The translations under genes and the position numbers were made by a program. Positions 41,997 through 51,159 of a stretch of DNA of 64,000 nt are shown in pieces. Under the pieces are notes generated by a model that was not told the DNA's origin, did not search any database, and worked only from the letters and a program-made list of their open reading frames with translations. Source of the stretch: Deltaproteobacteria bacterium UBA6106 (GTDB taxonomy: Bacteria > Desulfobacterota > Syntrophorhabdia > Syntrophorhabdales > Syntrophorhabdaceae). Where the stretch lies: the NCBI GenBank assembly GCA_002428485.1, contig DIWM01000050.1, positions 1 to 64,000 on the forward strand, read 5' to 3'. Numbering within the stretch: position 1 is the stretch's first letter; each line of letters begins with the position of its first letter.

Positions 41997-43589
41997 GTGC
42001 TTAAATCTTTGAAATTCAGATTTATCCTGGTACTGATCTTTTTGGTCATATCGGTCATATTCTGCCTGCCGAATGTTTTTGAGCCGCAGGGGACATTAAA
42101 AAAGTATCTCCCATCGGACAAGATACATCTCGGGCTTGATCTGAAAGGCGGCATGCACCTTCTGCTTGAGCTTGATACGGTAAAGCTTATGCAGAACATG
42201 ATCGACAGGAAGTTTGGCGCGCTGAAAGACGCCATGATCCGTGATGGGGTCCGGTTCCTTGCGCTGGACAAGCACGACAGTACGATCTCGGTGTCAGTGA
42301 GGGCAGAGCAGAAGGAAAAACTTTACAACCTGATAGGCAAGGAATTTCCCGATCTGAAGGCCGGGGATTCAAAGACGGAAGGCGACACCCTTCGCCTCTC
42401 CTTTCTTCTGCCTGAAAAGGAGATTGCCGGCATCAAGGAAAACGCCGTAAGGCAAGCGCTGGAGACAATACGGAACAGGATAGACCAGTTCGGGGTCACT
42501 GAACCGGTCATTGTCCAGCAGGGCGAAAACCAGATACTCGTGCAGCTGCCGGGCATCAAAGACCCGCAGAGGGCGCTGGAACTGATCGGCAAGACTGCCC
42601 AGCTTGAATTTAAATTAGTAGACGAAGACAACATCATGAGGTTTCAGGGCGGGTCTGTTCCTGACGGCAGCGAGGTCCTTACGATGCGGGCGAGGAACAG
42701 GGAGACGGGCATTTATACAACCACGCCGATGCTCCTCAAAAGGCAGGCGTTGCTCACAGGGGAGCTCCTGACTGACGCAAAGGTGAAGATCGGCGGAGAG
42801 TTTAATAATGAGCCCTATGTTGCGATAGAGTTTGACGGCGAGGGCGCGCGGATATTCGACAAGATAACCGCCGAGAGTGTTGGAAAGAGGCTTGCCATCA
42901 TCCTCGACAACACGGTTTACTCCGCGCCCGTTATCAAGGAGAGGATCTCAGGCGGCAAGGCGTCGATCACCGGCGGCTTCTCGATGGAGGAGGCAAAGGA
43001 CCTTGCTATCGTGCTCCGCGCCGGCGCGCTTCCTGCACCGGTAAAGGTAATACAGAACATCACCATAGGCCCTACGCTGGGGCAGGATTCGATCAGAAAA
43101 GGCGTACAGGCAGCGCTCCTTGGCGGCATCCTCGTTATTTTCTTTATGATCTACTATTACCGCTTCTCAGGCGTCATTGCCGATATCGCCCTCTTTCTGA
43201 ACCTCCTCTACCTCCTCGGCGCGTTTACTGCGCTGAAGGCGACGATGACGCTGCCGGGCATAGCAGGCATCATCCTGACGATGGGAATGGGCGTCGACTC
43301 CAATGTTCTTATCTTTGAGAGGATCAGGGAGGAGCTGCGTCTCGGGAAGACCGTGAGGGCTGCCGTTGACGCGGGGTATGCCAAGGCGTGGGTGACGATC
43401 TTTGACTCGCACATTACGACGCTGATTACTACCTTTATCCTTTTCACCTTCGGGACGGGCCCGATAAAAGGGTTTGCCGTTACCCTGAGCATCGGTGTTA
43501 TCATCAACCTTTTCACCGCCGTGTTCGGGTCGAAAGCGATATTTGACTGGATCATTATGAAGTTAAAACCAAGGAGCTTGAGCATTTGA
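41997..43589 (+). CDS. secD: Protein translocase subunit SecD
   Basis: The 530-residue protein has an N-terminal membrane helix. A large periplasmic domain with HLGLDLKGGMHLLLELD (about 42-58) follows, and five clustered C-terminal helices (about 360-520) carry TLPGIAGIILTMGMGVDSNVLIFERIREE. It uses the proton gradient to pull exported proteins from SecYEG. It starts at GTG 41997 with GAGGGAG upstream and overlaps secF by 4 bases. It lies next to the exported-protein cluster, though it is a housekeeping gene. Confidence 0.97.
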   Translation: MLKSLKFRFILVLIFLVISVIFCLPNVFEPQGTLKKYLPSDKIHLGLDLKGGMHLLLELDTVKLMQNMIDRKFGALKDAMIRDGVRFLALDKHDSTISVSVRAEQKEKLYNLIGKEFPDLKAGDSKTEGDTLRLSFLLPEKEIAGIKENAVRQALETIRNRIDQFGVTEPVIVQQGENQILVQLPGIKDPQRALELIGKTAQLEFKLVDEDNIMRFQGGSVPDGSEVLTMRARNRETGIYTTTPMLLKRQALLTGELLTDAKVKIGGEFNNEPYVAIEFDGEGARIFDKITAESVGKRLAIILDNTVYSAPVIKERISGGKASITGGFSMEEAKDLAIVLRAGALPAPVKVIQNITIGPTLGQDSIRKGVQAALLGGILVIFFMIYYYRFSGVIADIALFLNLLYLLGAFTALKATMTLPGIAGIILTMGMGVDSNVLIFERIREELRLGKTVRAAVDAGYAKAWVTIFDSHITTLITTFILFTFGTGPIKGFAVTLSIGVIINLFTAVFGSKAIFDWIIMKLKPRSLSI

Positions 43590-44497
43590 TGAAGTTCGTA
43601 GAGATAGTAAAAAAGACAAATATTGATTTTATCGGGCTGCGCAACAAGGCCTTCATACTTTCCCTGGTGTTCGTTGTGCTCGGCTGTATCGGCTTCGTGA
43701 TGGTTTCTTTGGGGAAGGCGAACCTCAGCGTCGATTTCACGGGCGGGACGCAGCTTCAGGTCAAATTCAGCGAGAAGATATCCATAGGGGACTTGAGAGG
43801 CACCCTGACCGAAAGCGGCCTTCATGACGTGCAGATACAGGAAATAAGCGGTACGAACGAGTTTCTCATCAAGACGAAGATGTCTGATGCTGAAAAAGAG
43901 AGGGCCCAGGATACAATAGGCAAGTACATCGCCGCAAACCTGAAAGAAAAGAAGTTCGAGATCGTCGGGAGCAACATGGTCGGCTCGACCGTGGGGCGCG
44001 CGTTAAAAAAGGACGCGATCATTGCCCTCGTCATTGCCCTCGTCTGCATCATTATCTATATCGCCTGGCGGTTCACCTTTATCTTCGGGATCGCGGCTAC
44101 GATCGCCACCTTCCATGACGTCCTGACCATGCTGGGCATATTCTACATCTTCAACATGGAGATGAATATCCTCTTTATTACCGCACTTATGACCATAGCG
44201 GGGTATTCGCTCACCGACACCGTTGTTGTTTTTGACAGGATCCGGGAGAACATGGCCAAGATGAAGGCAAAGTCCGACCTCGCTTCGGTGATCAACTTCA
44301 GCATAAACGAGGTGTTGAGCAGAACCCTCATAACGTCATTGACGACAGCGGTCACCATCGGCGCGATACTTTTTCTGGGCGGAGAGGTCCTCTTTGACTT
44401 TGCCTTTGCCCTTTTTATCGGAGTTCTCGTAGGGACATACTCATCGGTTTTTATCGCAAGTCCCCTCGTGTTTATCTGGAGAAGGCAGCTCCGTTGA
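43586..44497 (+). CDS. secF: Protein translocase subunit SecF
   Basis: The 303-residue protein has a first helix at about 24-45. The signature VDFTGGTQLQVKF (about 49-61) follows, and then the five-helix RND-like core with ALMTIAGYSLTDTVVVFDRIREN. It pairs with SecD. Normal length for the family. ATG 43586 overlaps the secD stop. Confidence 0.97.
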   Translation: MMKFVEIVKKTNIDFIGLRNKAFILSLVFVVLGCIGFVMVSLGKANLSVDFTGGTQLQVKFSEKISIGDLRGTLTESGLHDVQIQEISGTNEFLIKTKMSDAEKERAQDTIGKYIAANLKEKKFEIVGSNMVGSTVGRALKKDAIIALVIALVCIIIYIAWRFTFIFGIAATIATFHDVLTMLGIFYIFNMEMNILFITALMTIAGYSLTDTVVVFDRIRENMAKMKAKSDLASVINFSINEVLSRTLITSLTTAVTIGAILFLGGEVLFDFAFALFIGVLVGTYSSVFIASPLVFIWRRQLR

Positions 44498-44577
44498 TTC
44501 TCTTTATGAAGCTCGATGTCCCGGCAGCATACAAGAAAGATTTTTCCGGATAGTACCTATACATACCGGAGCCTGTC

Positions 44578-46893
44578 ATGAAGGCAAAGCTGGAAGATGT
44601 TCTCAGGGAAAAAGAGAGGGAGCTGAAACTCCACCAGCGTTTTCTTAACCTCAAAGCATTCTGCGAAGAGACGATCTTTCCCCGTATCGAATCACCCGTC
44701 AAAGAACATGTCGAGGTCTTGAAGAATCTGATCGAGAGGATCATACCTGATCCAAAAGACCGCACAGAAGAGATGTTTTCCGGCGAGATCTTTGCCCTCC
44801 TCTGCGTTATCTACCTCCATGATACGGGCCATGTCAAAGATTTTGACTGGGCATTGAACAGGGATATTCTCAACAGCGTGGATATGCCGCACAAGGAAGT
44901 CTTTCTGAGCTATGAGATAGCGAGAAGGCTTGATATACCGGAGAGCGCCGTAGAGATCGTCAATCACCTTAACTTTTCTCATATTGTAAAAAAGATCCCA
45001 ATGGAGTGGGAGATCACGGACAATCACTCCAAGGCGATTATCAGGAACACAAAGATATTCGAATGCATTTTTAATTTCTGCCACCTCCTGGCCGATATGT
45101 TCTATTCCGATATCCGCCACCTGGAGCTGAAAAGATACAGCGACCCCCAGTTGATCCTGCGGCCGAATGAAGCGGCTATTGATATCGACAATAGAGAGGG
45201 GATAATATCGATCAGGTATAACGCGCGGACGCCTTACGAACTTCATGTCCTTGAAAATGCCAGAAAGTACATCGGGAACATGTTTGAAAAGTTCAAGAAC
45301 AACGTCAACGGCCGGTTCGGTTTTCAGTATAAAGAGATCCTCTGGGATATTACGGGAGATTTTTACTGCGGCAGGGACGTCTTCGAGATCCCGAAATTTT
45401 CTCCCTACGACGAATCCGGCGGGCCGCCCTTCAAGAGATGGGACGAGGCTTCGTTGATACTGGATAAGCTCTTCGATTTCGGCTACGTGCTTGTTGTGGG
45501 CGAAGCGTCGACGGGGAAGACGACGCTGCTGAATTCCTTTCTTGCCCCTCAGGTCCTTACGATGAGCCCCAACGTTTTTTACTGTGAGCTCTGGTCCAAC
45601 CCTACAGGGGAGATACGTGACGTCATCTGCAAGCGAAGCGGCATCGGGGATTACAAAACTATGGACATCGTCTCGATCTGCACCGAACTTCTCAGGAAAG
45701 GTGTCTGTTTCTTTATCATTGACGGCTGCGAAAGGCTCATATATATGAAGCCTGATGAGAAAGAGAAGCTGGAAAGGTTTCTTGCGTTCTGTATGGGCCG
45801 GCGGAATATATACCTGGTGATCTCCGGAGACAGGGGGACGTTTTTTGAATGGTACCAGAGCTTCCGCGGCGCCAGCACCTCTGCGATCTGCGAGGTGAGG
45901 TCATTGGACAGCGCGCAAGCCATTGATGCCTATGGAGAGGAAAAGATCTTCTGGGATACAAGCGAATATTATAAGCCTATCGAATTCGAACTTCTCCATT
46001 CGAATATGAGCATGGAGAAGGTCCTTTCAGAGCTCCTGCAAGGGGTAAAGGACATGTTCGAATTCAGAAACATCCTTTCAGTCTTTGTCGATAAGCACGA
46101 GAATATCCTCAAGCGGTATACGATCGAAAACATCCTTTACGAGACCTCGCTGCATTACAATGGTGTCCTCGGCCACATCAATTTTCTGAAAGAGAAAGAC
46201 ATCTTAAAGGAGACGGAATCCCTCGGACAAAATTATTATTCACTGACGAGCAGATATCTGAGAGAGCCTTTGCGCAAAGTCCTTGAACTCGATATGTTCG
46301 AGGAGAAAAAGCGAGCGAGGAACATCCTGAAAAATTCTATCGTCAACGAAACATTTCTTGATGAGGGAGCGTTGAATGCGGTTGAACGATGGAAAGACCA
46401 TATGATCTTTACCAAGGAAGAGATGGGGCTTATCCTCGGCAGCGCCGTTAATATTCTGAAGGATACCTCCCATTTCTTCGAAAAGGCAAAAAAAGACGGC
46501 AAGGGGATCGATGTGCAGCCTGTCTTAAAATTTCTCTATTCTGACGATATAGAAAAACGGAAAAGGGCTATTGCCTTGCTCGTCGATATCCAGGATAGGA
46601 ACATGATCAACCCTCTCCTGGACCATCTGAAACAGGAGAATGTCCTGGAGATCAGAGACCTCGTGATAAAAGGGATAGGGCTTACGGGGAAGAAGAAGGC
46701 AATGATGGCGATCATGAATACGCTGAATGAGATAGGCGACAGGCAATTACGCTTGAAGGCAATAGATCTTTTTTATTCCCTCTTCGGTGAGAATACGCAA
46801 CAATTGCTGATGGACATAAGGGAGGCCGAGGAAGACCCGGTGATCATCGGGAAGATAGATATGCTTCTGGCTAAGCTCCCGGTATCTTCGTGA
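44578..46893 (+). CDS. HD-domain / STAND-like P-loop NTPase / HEAT-repeat protein
   Basis: The 771-residue protein is soluble. An N-terminal HD phosphohydrolase-like domain (about 35-240) keeps metal-ligand candidates H44, H81-D82 (YLHDTGH), H105, H130 and D172. A P-loop domain (about 300-510) has Walker A GEASTGKTT (309-317) and Walker B CFFIID (377-382), then VISGDRG. A winged-helix-like segment (about 513-570) follows, and C-terminal helical repeats of HEAT type (about 643-765). This sensor-switch-scaffold order is typical of STAND regulators, including some anti-phage and stress proteins. No effector domain other than HD is seen, so HD may be the output. It starts 80 bases after secF with a weak ribosome site and ends inside the 3' end of serS on the other strand. 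Confidence 0.75.
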   Translation: MKAKLEDVLREKERELKLHQRFLNLKAFCEETIFPRIESPVKEHVEVLKNLIERIIPDPKDRTEEMFSGEIFALLCVIYLHDTGHVKDFDWALNRDILNSVDMPHKEVFLSYEIARRLDIPESAVEIVNHLNFSHIVKKIPMEWEITDNHSKAIIRNTKIFECIFNFCHLLADMFYSDIRHLELKRYSDPQLILRPNEAAIDIDNREGIISIRYNARTPYELHVLENARKYIGNMFEKFKNNVNGRFGFQYKEILWDITGDFYCGRDVFEIPKFSPYDESGGPPFKRWDEASLILDKLFDFGYVLVVGEASTGKTTLLNSFLAPQVLTMSPNVFYCELWSNPTGEIRDVICKRSGIGDYKTMDIVSICTELLRKGVCFFIIDGCERLIYMKPDEKEKLERFLAFCMGRRNIYLVISGDRGTFFEWYQSFRGASTSAICEVRSLDSAQAIDAYGEEKIFWDTSEYYKPIEFELLHSNMSMEKVLSELLQGVKDMFEFRNILSVFVDKHENILKRYTIENILYETSLHYNGVLGHINFLKEKDILKETESLGQNYYSLTSRYLREPLRKVLELDMFEEKKRARNILKNSIVNETFLDEGALNAVERWKDHMIFTKEEMGLILGSAVNILKDTSHFFEKAKKDGKGIDVQPVLKFLYSDDIEKRKRAIALLVDIQDRNMINPLLDHLKQENVLEIRDLVIKGIGLTGKKKAMMAIMNTLNEIGDRQLRLKAIDLFYSLFGENTQQLLMDIREAEEDPVIIGKIDMLLAKLPVSS

Positions 46894-48145
46894 TGCCCTG
46901 CATATAGGGCCTCAGGGCCTCCGGCACAATAATGCCCCCGTCCTTTGTCTGGTAGTTTTCCATAACGGCCATGACCGTCCTTCCCGCAGCGAGGCCCGAC
47001 CCGTTAAGGGTGTGGACAAAGTCCGTCTTCCCACCCTGCCTCCTGTACCTGATCCTTGCCCTCCGTGCCTGGAAGTTTTCGAAGTTGCTGCAGGATGATA
47101 TCTCGCGGTAGATGTTCTGTCCCGGGAGCCAGACCTCTATGTCGTAGGTCTTTGCGGAAGAAAATCCGAGGTCGCCGGTGCAGAGCAGGGAGACCCTGTA
47201 GTGGATATTGAGCCTTTTGAGGATGTCCTCGGCATCGAGGAGAAGCCCCTCCAGCTCGTCATAGGAGCTTTCCGGGCTGGTGAATTTTACGAGCTCGACC
47301 TTGTTGAACTGGTGCTGTCTGGTAAGCCCTCTCGTATCTTTTCCGTGCGCCCCTGCTTCCTTTCTGAAACAGGGAGTGCAGGCGACGTATTTCAGCGGAA
47401 GCTCATCTTCCCTGAGGATCTCGTCGGCATAAATGTTCGTGACCGGTACCTCAGCGGTGGGTATGAGAAAGTAATCGAGCCCGTCGAGCCTGAACAATTC
47501 TTCCTCGAATTTCGGCAACTGGCCTGTTCCTGTCATCGTCTCGCGGTTTACCATAAAAGGCGGAAGGACCTCCGTATATCCATGCTTTGTCGTATGGATA
47601 TCGAGCATAAAATTGATAAGGGCCCTTTCGAGAAGGGCGCCGCAGCCTTTATAGAGGGTGAAGCGGGAACCGGTTATCTTTGCAGCCCTCTTGAAGTCAA
47701 GGATATCGAGTTTTTCGCCGATGTCCCAGTGCGCAAGGGGATCAAAATCGAAATGAGGCTTCTCCCCCGAGAATCTGACCACCTGGTTGTCTTCGTCGCC
47801 GGCGCCGACAGGGACCGTGTCGTGGGGGATGTTCGGTATAACGAGGATCATGTCCTCCCACTCTTTTTCCGTTGCCTTCAGTGACAGTTCCATCTCCTCT
47901 ATATTTTTCCCCACTGTTCTCAGGTGCTCTATCTTCTCAACAGGATTGGAGCCTGCCTTTTTCAGTTTCGCGATCTCGTTGGAGAGGAGATTTTTTTCGC
48001 TTTTTATCTTCTCAGTTTCCTGGATCAGCCTTCTCCGTTTCTCTTCAACTCCCATGAGCCTTTCGATATCGAATGATGCGCCCCGCTTTTCGAGGCTCTC
48101 CTTGACCAGTCCGATGTTTTCACGGATAAGTTTTGGGTCGATCAT
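46871..48145 (-). CDS. serS: Serine--tRNA ligase
   Basis: The 424-residue class II synthetase has an N-terminal coiled-coil arm (about 27-105). The catalytic core carries motif 2 (FRKEAGAHGKDTRGLTRQHQ) and motif 3 (NGSGLAAGRTVMAVMENYQ). It charges tRNA-Ser and also serves tRNA-Sec, which the selenoprotein in this window needs. Its last 23 bases overlap the end of the HD-STAND-HEAT gene, tail to tail. Its start follows the GerMN gene stop without a gap. Confidence 0.97.
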   Translation of the reverse strand: MIDPKLIRENIGLVKESLEKRGASFDIERLMGVEEKRRRLIQETEKIKSEKNLLSNEIAKLKKAGSNPVEKIEHLRTVGKNIEEMELSLKATEKEWEDMILVIPNIPHDTVPVGAGDEDNQVVRFSGEKPHFDFDPLAHWDIGEKLDILDFKRAAKITGSRFTLYKGCGALLERALINFMLDIHTTKHGYTEVLPPFMVNRETMTGTGQLPKFEEELFRLDGLDYFLIPTAEVPVTNIYADEILREDELPLKYVACTPCFRKEAGAHGKDTRGLTRQHQFNKVELVKFTSPESSYDELEGLLLDAEDILKRLNIHYRVSLLCTGDLGFSSAKTYDIEVWLPGQNIYREISSCSNFENFQARRARIRYRRQGGKTDFVHTLNGSGLAAGRTVMAVMENYQTKDGGIIVPEALRPYMQGITKIPGA

Positions 48146-48721
48146 TTAGTCCTCCAATAGATCAGGGTTAAATTCAATCGGTTTGTATGTGTAAAGCGTA
48201 CCACGTAATGTATAGAGAGGCTGACCGTCCACGAGAAAAAGTATCTTCTGTGCCTCTTTAAAAGTGGCGAGGAAGGAATGGGCGATCGAATAGACAGTGA
48301 GGATCTCCTTCATGGTGGACGGCTTATCGTCAATGATGTCCCTTGAGACGTTAAGGTACATGACCCCCTCTGTGTCTGTTGCCGACTCATAAAGCGTGAA
48401 GCCTTGCGGGAGGTGTTTCTCCTGCTTCAGTTTATGGATGATCATCTCGGCCTTTTCCTGATCGGAAATATTGCTCCTCACATTAAGCTTCTTTTCTATC
48501 AGTTTGTTCTGTGAGGGGAAAGATATTGAGACCGTCTGTGTGCCGGGCGCCGTGAAGATTGTCTTTGGCTCCAGGGCGACCTTCATGCGGTATCCGGTGA
48601 TGAGTAAGGCAAGGACAACGACGACTGCCAGAAGGATAATATAGATGGTCCGCACCGGCCGCTGGTGCGGGTCTTTTTTATTATGCGGTAGAGTAGGCGA
48701 CACCTTCTTTTCCATGGGCAT
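48146..48721 (-). CDS. GerMN-domain membrane-anchored protein
   Basis: The 191-residue protein has a basic, cytoplasmic N-terminus, one membrane helix (about 26-42), and an external GerMN domain (about 62-180) with YLNVSRDIIDD and ILFLVDGQPLYTLRG. GerMN domains occur in spore germination proteins and in many envelope lipoproteins of non-sporeformers, where the role is unclear. It is co-transcribed with serS. There is no lipobox. Confidence 0.85.
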   Translation of the reverse strand: MPMEKKVSPTLPHNKKDPHQRPVRTIYIILLAVVVVLALLITGYRMKVALEPKTIFTAPGTQTVSISFPSQNKLIEKKLNVRSNISDQEKAEMIIHKLKQEKHLPQGFTLYESATDTEGVMYLNVSRDIIDDKPSTMKEILTVYSIAHSFLATFKEAQKILFLVDGQPLYTLRGTLYTYKPIEFNPDLLED

Positions 48722-48752
48722 TTACTTTATTCTTTACCCCTAATTTCTAAAT

Positions 48753-48966
48753 TCGAAATCCTAAACAATATCAAAATCCAAATATCGAAACGCTAAACAA
48801 ATTCGAATATTCCAATGTCCCCCCTCTCCCTGGCCCTCTCCCGCAAGGGGAGCGGGAACGTTGTTGTCAGGTGCCGCCCGTGCTTTAGCCCGCTCCCGTA
48901 AGTGGGAACGTTGTTGTCAGGTACCGCCCGTGCTTTAGCCCTCTCCCGCAAGGGGAGCGGGGATAA
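48753..48966. repeat. AT-rich repeat, hairpin element and a 50-base direct duplication
   Basis: 48753-48810 resembles the AATCCAAATAT repeat seen near 21180. 48818-48850 is a rearranged CCCTCTCCC element. Two near-identical 50-base units follow in tandem (48854-48903 and 48904-48953), each beginning GGGAACGTTGTTGTCAGGT. The next bases (48967-49133) hold CCTCGATGCT/CCAGCATCCGG words but no gene. Confidence 0.8.
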
Positions 48967-49133
48967 TGTTACTACGCACGACCTATATACTATTTGGGGT
49001 CAGGTCTTCAAATGTCAATTGTTCGGTATCGCCTTGCCTCGCCCTCCGCAACTCGCTCCTCGTTCCTTGATGCTGGATCCTCGATCCTCGATGCTTGTTT
49101 AAACCAGCATCCGGTATCGGGTTTCGTTTTTAT

Positions 49134-49632
49134 CTCACGCCTCACGGGTTTTTTTGCTCTCAGCTCTCCGCTCTTTGCTGTAGTTCCCCTCACGCCTCAC
49201 GATTCACGGTCTTCTTCCCCTCACGCCATACGCCTCACGGTCTTCTTCCCCTCACGCCTTACGCCTCACGATTCACGGTCTTCTTCCCCTCACGCCTCCC
49301 GCCTCACGGGTTTTTTTACTCTCAGCTCTCCGCTCTTTGCTGTAGTTCCCCTCACGCCTTACGCCTCCCGCCTCACGGGTTTTTTTGCTCTCAGCTCTCC
49401 GCTCTTTGCTGTAGTTCCCCTCACGCCTTACGCCTCACGCCTCACGGTCTTCTTCCCCTCACGCCTTACGCCTCACGATTCACGGTCTTCTTCCCCTCAC
49501 GCCTTACGCCTCACGCCTCACGGGTTTTTTTGCTCTCAGCTCTCCGCTCTTTGCTGTAGTTCCCCTCACGCCTCACGATTCACGGTCTTCTTCCCCTCAC
49601 GCCTTACGCCTCCCGCCTCACGGGTTTTTTCG
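49134..49632. repeat. Dense tandem array of CTCACGCCT words (about 500 bp)
   Basis: Two higher-order units alternate. One is CACGGGTTTTTTTGCTCTC...CTCTTTGCTGTAG (four copies). The other is CACGGTCTTCTTCCCCTCAC (six copies). They are joined by CGCCTTACG/CGCCTCACG words. Open frames here are produced by the repeat and are not genes. The array runs into the 3' end of the cysteine hydrolase gene. Confidence 0.9.
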
Positions 49633-50181
49633 TGCTTCTTCCAGAAATTCTGAAGAGCGCATCACCCGGAGGATTGGGTATATCGCAGAATTCCGGTAGG
49701 CATCGAGAAAGCTCTCGTGGATCTCTTTCTTGTATGCTGCGCTCAGATCTTCCAGCATGATCGTGTTGAAATCGTTGCACACGGCATCGAGGGCCGTGGC
49801 GAGGACGCAGAAATGGGTGTTGACGCCGCCGATAGCGACGGTATCGATCTGCATGGTCCTTAAGGTCTGATCGAGGTCGGTCTTGAAAAAGGCGCTGAAC
49901 CTCCTTTTCTCGAGGATGGTGTCTGTTGGCTGCGGTTCAAGGTCGGACAACGGCTGCGTGTCTTTTGTCCCCCTCAGCGAGCAAGGCTTCATCCTACCCC
50001 GGAAGATAAAATCTTCTTTTAAGAAGCTGTCGCAGGCGAATATAACCGGTATGCCGATGCGCCGGCATGTCTTCAGGAAGTCCCGGACGAGGGGCACGAT
50101 CTTCTCTTCTTCTTTTGTGCCCGTCCTTTCCTTGTCATAACCGCCTTCAAGCATGTCAACAATGATGATCGCAGGCTTCAT
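49618..50181 (-). CDS. Isochorismatase-family cysteine hydrolase
   Basis: The 187-residue protein opens with PAIIIVDMLEGGYDKE, with D9 as the likely catalytic aspartate. It has an internal lysine region (KDTQPL) and the nucleophile in GGVNTHFCVLATALDAV. The family hydrolyses isochorismate, nicotinamide and other amides; the substrate is not clear. It overlaps tatD by 4 bases. The last codons (KNP and stop) are read from the CACGGGTTTTTT repeat of the neighbouring array, so its original C-terminus may have been replaced. Confidence 0.85.
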   Translation of the reverse strand: MKPAIIIVDMLEGGYDKERTGTKEEEKIVPLVRDFLKTCRRIGIPVIFACDSFLKEDFIFRGRMKPCSLRGTKDTQPLSDLEPQPTDTILEKRRFSAFFKTDLDQTLRTMQIDTVAIGGVNTHFCVLATALDAVCNDFNTIMLEDLSAAYKKEIHESFLDAYRNSAIYPILRVMRSSEFLEEARKNP

Positions 50182-50963
50182 TCTGCAGGAACCTCCTGGC
50201 CGTTCAGAAATAGTCTGATAAAATTGTCACAAATCGTTGCCGCAAGCTCTTCGGCCTGCTGATGCCGTATCTCAGCCATTTTCCCGATGGTAAGCTTCAC
50301 AAAATAGGGCACGTTCCGCTTGCCCCTGTGAGGATGGGGAGTGAGAAAGGGGGCATCGGTTTCAGCGAGTATCCTCTCTCCGGGAATATATTCCACAACC
50401 CTTACAAGATCTTCTGCACTCCGATAGGTTATCGTTCCCGGTATCGATATATAGAAGCCCATATCGAGGAGGAGCTTTGCTGTTTCGCGGTTATATGAGT
50501 AGCAATGGATCACGCCGCCGTGCATGTTCCGGTATGCCTCGCCGAGGATCTGCAGGGTCTCTGTCAGGGCGTTCCGTGAGTGGATTATGACCGGCAGGCC
50601 TTCATCTGCCGCCAGGGCGAGCTGCTCCCGGAATGCCTTTACCTGCGTCTCTTTCGGAGAATAGTTCTTGAAGAAGTCGAGGCCTATCTCGCCGTAGCCG
50701 ACGATCTTTTTCTGTTTCAGGTATGTCCTGATAGTTTCAGCGGCATCCCTGTTAAAGTCTGAGCTGTTGTGAGGGTGTATCCCGATGGCGCCGTATACGA
50801 TGGGGTTGTCGTTGACGATCTCAACGACCTTCGCGAAATAGCGCTCTTCTGTGCCGACGGTGAGTATATACTTCAGCCCCTCATCGATGCTTTTCCTGAT
50901 GACCTGGTCCCTGTCTTTTGCAAAGGACTCCATCTCAAGATGGCAATGGGAATCAACGAACAT
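50178..50963 (-). CDS. tatD: TatD-family metal-dependent deoxyribonuclease
   Basis: The 261-residue TIM-barrel hydrolase has DSHCHLEM (4-11), GEIGLDFF, PVIIHSRNA, GVIHCYSYN and ETDAPFLTP. These are the metal ligands and active-site residues of TatD. Members act as 3'-5' exonucleases in DNA repair or quality control. It is the first gene of a two-gene operon with the cysteine hydrolase. The stretch 50964-51017 has no feature. Confidence 0.92.
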   Translation of the reverse strand: MFVDSHCHLEMESFAKDRDQVIRKSIDEGLKYILTVGTEERYFAKVVEIVNDNPIVYGAIGIHPHNSSDFNRDAAETIRTYLKQKKIVGYGEIGLDFFKNYSPKETQVKAFREQLALAADEGLPVIIHSRNALTETLQILGEAYRNMHGGVIHCYSYNRETAKLLLDMGFYISIPGTITYRSAEDLVRVVEYIPGERILAETDAPFLTPHPHRGKRNVPYFVKLTIGKMAEIRHQQAEELAATICDNFIRLFLNGQEVPAE

Positions 50964-51017
50964 GATGTTTTATAACATATCGCGAATGGTACTTCAATGC
51001 CGGATACCGGTAATAAC

Positions 51018-51157
51018 CACGTAAGTCGTAAGGCGTAAGGCGATTACAAAATAGCGCAGTGCGCATAGCGTTACAACCCGTAAGGTCTTTTTTGCCTTAC
51101 TCCCCTTACGCCTTACGACTTACGGGATCTCTCTCCTCACGCCTTACGCCTCACGGG
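51018..51157. repeat. Long inverted repeat of CGTAAGTCGTAAGGCG words
   Basis: CACGTAAGTCGTAAGGCGT (51018 onward) faces ACGCCTTACGACTTACGGG (to 51126). An inner ACCCGTAAGG/CCTTAC pair with TTTTTT lies between them. The last CGCCTCACGGGTG unit abuts the addB stop region. Confidence 0.85.
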
Positions 51158-51159
51158 TG

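Noticed and set aside
44506..44553. 15-codon frame between secF and the HD-STAND-HEAT gene
   Set aside because: It has no ribosome site and no conserved features; any gap this size can hold such a frame.
49134..49632. Possible CRISPR array
   Set aside because: Units vary in length, there are no constant repeats with unique spacers, and no cas genes lie nearby.
48994..49653. Open frames of 219 and 154 codons on the plus strand
   Set aside because: They are translations of the CTCACGCCT tandem array; the peptides are repetitive and no start signal is present.
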